Below are positions 56,085 through 64,000 of a stretch of DNA of 64,000 nt, one piece after another. Source of the DNA: Isoetes taiwanensis (Eukaryota > Streptophyta > Lycopodiopsida > Isoetales > Isoetaceae); NCBI GenBank assembly GCA_021234155.1, contig JAJEKV010000041.1, positions 6,629,249 to 6,693,248 on the forward strand, in the 5' to 3' direction. The translations under genes were made by a program, and so were the position numbers. Position 1 is the first letter of the stretch; each line of letters begins with the position of its first letter. The notes under the pieces were generated by a model. That model searched no databases. It was given only the letters and a program-made list of their open reading frames with translations, and had not been told where the DNA came from.

Positions 56085-57692
56085 TGTGACGCTCACTGAA
56101 TATATACGACCCCCGGCCGTATACATACGGGGACTTTCCCCTCCCATGGCGACCATCTCGCCATGAGCAGGGCCCTCCGTCTATCCCGGGCCATCTATAG
56201 AGAGATGCCCGAGTGAAGGACACGGAGGTGTCATTCGGCCCACGCCTTCAATGGGACTCCTACGTCGTGGAAGCGTGAATACATGTTAGCACACAGCATA
56301 AATCATATATAAATAACCACCCCGAAGGGTGGAACATCCATCCAAATACCAACGGCAAAGAATATGCATCTAAAGGAAAGCACCCCAAACCCATGGTTCT
56401 ACCCCGGCTCAGACTCCTGTGAGGATAGACTGACGGCTCGGTCTCAAGAGATCAGCAGACAGAGGTATAACATGGCGTTGGCTGGCATAGAACATCGGCT
56501 AGGGTTGTCCACTCCATCCGCCCCTCCCACACACACTTTGCGATGAGTCGAATCATGCTATGGCTTCGCTATAGCCTTTCGGAGACGCAGGCTCGAGGTA
56601 TCACCCTGCTGAGCCTACTCCAGGGTTCATGACGCCCCGGTCCGATGAGGCAGGTCAGGGAAGCGTCCCCTTCTAGGATCACAGTGGTTCCATGGGTGGA
56701 CTAGAGAATACGTGCCGCATCATCACGACCCCCTGATCCGTGCAGACTTACTCGCCCTAAATCTACTCAAAGTACAGGATGCCCCATGCGGGTCACACCT
56801 CTGTACCCAGGGAGTGTCAGACCCATACCCGGCCTGGATCGCGCCTAGCTCACTGGCCGGCTATTAGGCCTAGTCCACTGTAGGAGTCTCAGGAGCCTTT
56901 TATGTTCGTGCAAGACCCCACCCCCGCTTCACCACTGTGTCCCTTGTTTGGTGCTAAGCCAATCTATAGCATCTATGACCCGGTGGTCTCTTGTACACAG
57001 GCCGCAACTAATGGGATAATACAGGGCTCTATCTAGGAGCATACTACAATACATGGGCTCAGAGGTCTCTACCCCCCGTAATTCCCCCATTTCAAGAGTA
57101 ATACTATGCAAAGAACTATCAATCCATCATTTAAGAGCAAGTATCGAATCAGAGATAAAGAGAACTCACCTTTGCAATGAAGGGTTAGTTCCTACAATTA
57201 AAGCACAGAGAGAACACAGAGAAACAGAAGAAATACACACCACAAATGCCCAACAGGGGCGCTACCCTACAGATAACACAGCTAAGCTACAGACTAACCG
57301 TTGAATCGGGCTTGGGATGGCTCCATCTCGATTCTTTGAGGGTGCCCGGCTGCTTTGCTCCTCCTCCCCATCTCCAATTACTCCTAATTCGAATTGGGGC
57401 ACAAAAGCCCTAATTTGGGTGTCCAAAATGGAAACCCTACCTTGCCCAATCGATTTGGGCCAGGTGGCAGCTCCGGGTTGGCTAAGATTACTAATTTGGT
57501 ATTTTAGGCCCTTTTAATATTAGATTAAGCCTTAAATTCGAATTAGGGTTTAAGGTTAGGTTTCCACCTTTATAATTTAATTATTAACATAGCTAACCTT
57601 AGCTTATGAATAATTAATGTGCCATTAATTATTCATAGTGACGTGTCACGTATTTATGCTTAAAAAGGCGTATAAATATGTGGAACGTCACA
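56085..57692 (-). repeat. Gypsy-type LTR, about 1.6 kb
   Basis: Ends are TGTGACG ... CGTCACA. On the minus strand a polypurine tract (AAGGTGGGGAGAA) directly precedes the TGTGACG at 57692, so this is the 3' LTR of a minus-strand element whose body lies to the right. The left flank is TATTG; the partner copy of that duplication was not found, so the 5' LTR is probably outside the window. Confidence 0.65.
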
Positions 57693-60600
57693 TTCTCCCC
57701 ACCTTGAAAGTGATGCTGTCCTCAGCATCAAGACTACTCTTGCTGTGGGCAATACATCGTACATTGGGAGGAAGTCTCCCCTCCTTAAAGAGATAGCGTG
57801 AGATTATAGGTCACACAGACTTTGTCATGTTCAAAGTGATTAAGTTTGAAATGACTTGTAATGTGCAATTTATAACTCTGGGATATAGAAGGTAGAGGTA
57901 TAGATTAGACCTGATCATTGCCTAGGACTGTCAGAAGTGAACAGTCAAGGTGTGTGGAAGTCTCACTGTTTTCAGAGTATGGCTAATTTTGAATTCATTC
58001 TTTCTATACACACGTGTAGTTGATTATATATTATGGACATGTATAGACACAAGCAACTTCTATTTGTTCTTATATTATAATACAGAGTTATTAAGCTCGC
58101 AGTGTTTAGTAAAAAGTGACTCTAATGATATTAACTTCTGTGTCTATGTATTATCTTCTTCCGTCGCTTTACAATCCATTTAATTACAGCCATCGCTAAT
58201 TTAATTTTTGTATCAGAATTTTGTTTTCCTATTTTGTTATAGTTTTGACAACTCATAAGGTCCTACCCTCAGTATTTGACATGCCCCTCACATTTAGACT
58301 TACCCTTTAATACAATTATATCGTACTGTATCTGACACTTTCACGCCTATACTCTAATATGAACTACAGGCACATGTTCTTCATCAATTACTATTCATAA
58401 CCTTCTAAGATAATCTAAGTCTCGTTATTCTCTCAGAAGTTTGTGTAAGACATACATAATTATCTCCTTTTGTTGTGTTTGATTATGTGTTTAAATAGCT
58501 CCTTTCAATTATCTTTAATGTTTCCATACGCTCACTCTATTCTAGTTTATCTTAACCATAGGTTATATTCACGCTCGGTACACCTTTGAATTACTTATTC
58601 ATATTCTTATTATTTCCGTAAATTTATGACACATACGAATAGTCTTATTTTTTACAGGTACATCTCACGATACATTCGACGAATCGGTACCGCCGGGTCG
58701 CTATCTGGCAAAGCTATGGCCATGCAATCGCCCCGTATCACGAAGGCCGGTTGTGACTATGGTGTCCACGGCGGAAGCATCGAAACCATGCGTGGTGTGT
58801 CCCGAGCACTGTTGTATGGCGATGGATGACCGAAAGGTGTCCCGGGCTCTTATTTGAAGCGTAAGTGCTAAACATTGGGCATAGTGAGTGTTAAGGTATC
58901 CCTATATTGAATGGATACTTTCGAAAATTTGTATGACGATGTTTGGTATCTGATTGAAACACTGGACCTAATAATTACGAAGATTAATTTATTATGCGGC
59001 ATATATATTGGCCTACACCATATATCCGAGGAAGAGGTGGTTTATGATTATTTACCATAGACCACGTTAGAGCATGATGGTGCAGGCATAGAATGTTGAG
59101 CCAATATTTTATAGCTATTGCCACTTGAATGGAGATATGACTCGCGGAAAGGTAGAGAATAATGTTGTATGAAGATGCGAATCCATAAACTACGGATTAT
59201 AAAATTACGCCTACGTTGCGTTTCGTAAGAAGATTGGTGTTCATGAGGTGTGCAATAAGAATGCAAGCGGGTGCATGAATAAGATGATGACATAGTCAGT
59301 TGGATACGCTCAATGACGTTGGTCAAATGCATGACCATTACGAAGGATATAAATTAAGGAAATGGACACATCTGATGTCTGCTGGGAACATGGAGATGCC
59401 GAATAACAGACTGGAGAATAGTGTGGAACGTAGTTTCCACATAAGGTCAAGAGAAGACGACAATTGGGAGGAACTGGCACAAGCATCGAGAAGCTGCAAG
59501 GTATGTTGGACCTTTGGTGAAGCCAGCCTATGAAGGAAAGTTGACCTTCAACTAATGATACATTAGGAAGGCAAGTAATGTATCCACACGACAAGTGGGA
59601 GACAAGAGGTGCTTGAGAGTTGTTGTAAACAACGTTTCAAATATAGAGAGTTTGGAATGACACATTGAATATACCTAAGTCTAGAGTATGAACAAGGTAG
59701 GCGCCCAATGAACATCTCAGCCAGGAGAATGTGTTCTGGACTTGGTATCGTGTGTGTATCTTGAGAAGTAGCTCCGCGTAGGAGGACCATTTAATAGTAA
59801 AACATAACTAGAAGAAGATAGGATATATATACTAGAACTTTTAGTTCACATTCCATATGAATACGGAAGTAATGACTAGAGCTTGAGGAGGAAGGCAAAC
59901 TAAGGCTAGTGGTGTCGAAACCACAACATGTGTATGGTACTAGATAACCAAGTTGAGGAAATAAGTTGGCTGCAAGTATGAATATAGCTAGATGCCTATG
60001 TCAACGAGTTACATATGAGTATAGACTTAAGGTTGGTGCACACATGTTACTATATCATATAATAACCACGTAGCGGTCTTGGATGTTGGAAGGACTTAGT
60101 AGTATCAAATACTACACTAGCGAGGATATCAAGGATGTCGATTGTGACATCCAGATGTATGTCATATTGGAAGATGGTAGAATATTCGTACAAGGCTGGT
60201 GGCACGTTACGTGGCAATGTTTACAGAAGAAGCATAATGATATGCTTATATACGAAGATATTGGGTTAAGGTATGGTCCACCAGAGATATGCACTCAAGC
60301 TATTACTAAGGGAGATGAGAAGAGTTTAAATCAATGAGAATAGCTAGAGTAAGTCTAGCATATACGGTGACGTCACATTGAAGAACATCCCGAGGATGGT
60401 TGGAACGGTATTGGAATAACCGATAATGAGAGGTTAACTACTCAAAGGTTCCAGATATGAATGAATTACTTCAACGTTATAAGCTGAGAGCATTTATTTG
60501 GTTTTGGGAATAAAAAGATGTATCAAATCACGTCCCCTTGACAGAAGAGAAGAAGGAGTACGACGACTTTGGTGATTACATCTTTAGGGATAACCGAGAA

Positions 60601-61099
60601 GAGGGCAATAGATAGAAATTCCATGTCCCGATAAAAATCAAGACGAGAGGTATAGATCAGAAGGGGTGAGATTATATAGACCAGTAGTCCATATATCCTA
60701 AGAGTTACCCTACTCGGGGGGAACAATTGTAGGTAGACCCGTTAGAGATTATGACTTTGAAACCCTTAAGAGGGTAAGGAATTGGATAATCATATGGCGG
60801 TTACTAACGAAGATTGAAACATTGGGTTTCCTATTAGAAGACCAGGAGGTTTTAGTGCCTCCGCTTCATTATGAGGGAGCCAAAGACGACAACATTCAAA
60901 GGGATCAAAAGTTGAGGTTGACATGCTAATTTAAGAAAAATAGGTTAGGTGTGACAAAACATGGCGAAACGCAAATTAACTGAAGGAACCTTTAGAAAAG
61001 GCCTTGGACTATGGTAGAAACCTTTGGAACTATGGCATAATCCCATGGGAAAATTATAGTTTATGTACGGGGTTAAAGTACCATAAGTTTAAATTCATC
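57693..61099. other. No recognisable gene; presumably retrotransposon interior or relic
   Basis: AT-rich, many short frames in both directions, none with a known motif. The first 40 bp (GATGCTGTCCTCAGCATC) resemble 61213-61250. Confidence 0.35.
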
Positions 61100-61212
61100 C
61101 CTTTTAGGTCAACCCCTTAGGTTAAGATACTCCATGGTGGCGTACCTTTATTGGGTGACGTGTCGACTTATTTATCATTATCTACCGTATAAATACGTGG
61201 GAACGCCACATT
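61100..61212 (-). repeat. End of a second, diverged LTR of the same family
   Basis: GGTGACGTGTC, TATAAATACGTGGGAACG and CCACATTCTCCCC match the end of the LTR at 57640-57705 with several changes, followed by the same TGCTGTCCTCGGCATT. The start of this LTR could not be found. Confidence 0.5.
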
Positions 61213-63830
61213 CTCCCCTCTTAGAAATAATGCTGTCCTCGGCATTGGGGTTAATCAAACAAATGACTGGTTAATCAAAACCGCAATAGAAGAAAGTATA
61301 CATAAAAAGGAAGGTAATTCCTTATTTCCAAAGGTAATAGCATGAAAGCTTTAAACATGGAAGAGTTTAAGCACCAAGGTGCATTTGACATACTTATCAT
61401 AAGAAGGTTTAAGGACCCAAGTCCGATATCAAACATCACCGTAACAAAAAGGTAACACATGTAGATAAGGTAAAACGAAAAGTCGGGCCATCAAGAAACC
61501 CTCTATACATGGGCAGGTCACGCGTCTTTGCATCGGCCTGCACATGTGAATACATCAGCATGTACAAGTCCAACATAGAGTTGGCCCCCCATTTGGGAAG
61601 TAGGTGGTACATCCACATCATAAGAACTACTGAAGGTTATATTTTAGCTACGTTAGAGCAGAGCTCTAGTATTGTGGGATATGTTTATTATGTACATACC
61701 ATGTACATATATGATAAACATCTTGGAGAAGTAATCCAAGTAGCCATAGAAGGAGAGAAAAAATGAGTGTACTCCAAAGTTACTACTTGAAGGGTATGGA
61801 GCTATATTCGAAATGCACAAAGGACCGTCAATCCATTGCGTGCTAGGGTAGTTGGCACTTGAAATAAATGTCAAGGGCCCACAAAATAAAGGTCAAGATG
61901 ATGGAGTTGAATAGTACAATAGTACAATTCTAGGATGAGTAGCAAATAGCGGTACTTGCTAGAAGTTCAAATGTGTTTTGCATAGACACTTAAGACTATC
62001 TTTCCCACATGATCCATACCGATCAGGCAGGTGAAAAAAGCATGGGTTACATGGAGGTGTAAGTCGAATATACGAGGACTTCGAACATGGATACAAGTCC
62101 GAAGTTATATCAAATGTCGGTATTGTAGGAAGACTCATAAAATACCAGGTAGACACCTTGATGACTCCAGGTAATTTAGGATTAGTACGAAGGCTCACCC
62201 GCTCTTAGGCCATGACTATGGCTTAAATGAGGATGCCAAGTCATTTGGAATGCCAGAACAACAACATAACATCATGACAGAGAAATGTAATAACTAACAT
62301 TTGGAGGATGTAGAACAACGTTGAATCATAACCCCCAATGATAGGTGGGTCAACAATATAGGGAACATATAATAGCGGCTTAGAAGCCACAAGACAATTG
62401 ATGAATACGTAAAGGAGTAATTGGATTGGTGACTCTACTGAGTAAAGGTCACAACAAAACGGTGAGTTGTGTACGTTGTAGCAGGCGTAAGGGTCGGAAT
62501 ACTGAGGACCCTTATTAAAGATGTTTAGCAATCTGAGTAGAAAGGTTATTGTCTAACATGAAGGGTAGTCCTTGCTAACATGCAAAGATATACCACTGCT
62601 TGAAAGGCAAAGAAGAGCTGAAAAACTCTTTAAAGATTTGATGTATGACTTAAGGAAGAAGACTTCCATGTCCTAGGACAAGATGGTGAATTGAATTTAC
62701 CAAAGACATTTTTAATAATTAAATAGATAGGTAGATAGCATTTATACATCATGCCATGTTGGCAGCGTCCATGAGGACATATGAGGAACCCTCAGAGACT
62801 TGAAGACAAGATCTCTGGATAGAGGAGGCCTAGCTTATGCGGGTCTTGTGTGGTATTGTCCTTCGGGATAGTCACATAATCCCTTGGAATATGTAAGTTC
62901 ATTTGCGGACTTCAGGACGTTTAGGCATTAAAATAATGGTTGGAATTACTTTGCCCGGATCATATCTAGATATCCTAGAAGATAGATATCCTAGAAGGAG
63001 GATAGCCAACAATAGTTGGATGTCATTGGACCCTTACAGTGGAAGAACCCCAAAAGAGGGTAGGTCATGGGTCGGTTTGACGCGTGTGGGGCGCAGATAA
63101 TTATTCACGACCATATAGGCGGTGAGGTTTGGCACAAAAATAATACTAAAGTTTGTAGCCGAGAGATTGATTTAGAATGAAGGTGTTAACACTATTGTAG
63201 GGGTCTAACACAAGCACTCATTACGTATTACGGGGGTATGTATCGGTAGTGCGGGGAAATGGTCCACAAAAAGAACATGACCATTGAGAAAAAGTAGTGA
63301 AGGGTGTAGGATTAAAGCTACCCATGGTCTAGCTAGAAGGGTGCTTTGCATGGCAGTCCCCTAGTTGGTTAGGCGAGAAGAGATCCTTTCTCTAGGAAGT
63401 GAGACGAGTCAAGGTTTAGATACTAGAGAGAGAGACAACGTTAATTACAGTTATGTCTATAAAACATTACTTATATAACGTCGAATAAGGTCTAATATAA
63501 TGCATATGAATGTAGTATGGATTGAATCATGGCAAGGCCCGAAGAAATTGTGTTATCAAGGCATCTACCAAAAGAAAAATATAGGTCGAGGAACGCCGAT
63601 AACTGGATATTATTATCGTCGCTTAAGGAATATCCAAGGATATAACACATGCTGCTATCCTAGAGAATTGCCCTGTCGTTATTAATTAAATTCCGGAATT
63701 AGTCCCACCAAGTGAGTTGATGTTATCATAACAAGTTGGCCGGACTTGCTAGATTACGTCGTTTCATTTGGTCGGTTTATTCCTAGGGGATACTAGCTTT
63801 ATATATGGTTAACAGCTTATCCCATTTACT
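61213..63830. other. No recognisable gene
   Basis: Low-complexity-free AT-rich sequence; no motif recognised on either strand. Likely a decayed retrotransposon. Confidence 0.35.
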
Positions 63831-63953
63831 ATGGCTATGGCGGAGAGGTTGACTCCGCGCTATCGCAAGACCCGCTTACTCAAGGCGGCTATGGCAAGAG
63901 AGCTTGCTCCAGCGGAGTTGTTGCCTCCACAACGTGGATCTATAGAAGGTAGT
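63831..63953 (+). other. Possible first exon of an unknown gene at the window end
   Basis: ATG at 63831: MAMAERLTPRYRKTRLLKAA and MARELAPAELLPPQRGSIEG, then a donor-like GAAGGTAGTC. ATATATGG at 63800 could be a TATA element. GC content and codon use differ from the surrounding AT-rich sequence. The rest lies outside the window. Confidence 0.25.
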
Positions 63954-64000
63954 CTTCTAATTTAAATAGAAAACAGAGCCACTATAAATAAAATGAGAAC

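Noticed and set aside
62241-62531. 96-codon minus-strand frame
   Set aside because: Isolated, with no motif, and typical of the chance frames throughout 58-64 kb.

Overview
The window looks like a piece of a large, repeat-rich land-plant nuclear genome. Plant Ty1/copia and Ty3/gypsy elements, a plant chloroplast-type methyltransferase gene with multi-kilobase introns, a tyrosine-recombinase retrotransposon and a DUF7869-type transposase-like gene together suggest a seedless vascular plant such as a fern. That lineage is an inference and no species is claimed.

The clearest host gene is on the minus strand. Five exons (25477-25377, 25296-25156, 23859-23778, 14328-14135, 9092-8981) keep one open frame of 210 codons across four GT-AG introns. 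They encode the middle of a SAM-dependent methyltransferase like Arabidopsis At1g78140/At2g41040. Two introns are swollen to 9.4 kb and 5.0 kb by nested transposons. The 3' exons are not in the window: the space below 8981 holds a LINE (4891 to about 8330), which is itself cut by a young copia element (1-4890).

The 9.4 kb intron carries a nearly complete tyrosine-recombinase (DIRS/PAT-like) retrotransposon at 15384-21408 with split direct repeats, plus copia and LINE fragments. From 27 to 30 kb lies a decayed gypsy relic with an archaeal-type RNase H ahead of the reverse transcriptase. At 31955-35371 is a 3.4 kb non-coding element with terminal inverted repeats, a possible 4 bp target duplication and two clusters of an 18 bp palindrome. 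From about 38.1 to 48.3 kb is a gypsy element with a catalytically dead integrase, split by a very young copia element (40607-46377, 736 bp LTRs, target duplication TAATG). Unrecognised coding-like segments lie on both sides of this gypsy element.

The right third is the least ordinary part. Two tandem copies of a gene of about 80 codons with matching TATA boxes (49.3-50.4 kb) precede a minus-strand DUF8039/DUF7869-like transposase relic (53615-50511). An unknown spliced gene (55252-56084) diverges from it and is cut by a gypsy LTR with TG...CA ends (56085-57692). Twelve copies of a 16 bp palindrome, GATCGCGnCCGCGATC, lie between and inside the divergent pair. From 57.7 to 63.8 kb I recognise almost nothing apart from a second gypsy 3' junction near 61.2 kb.
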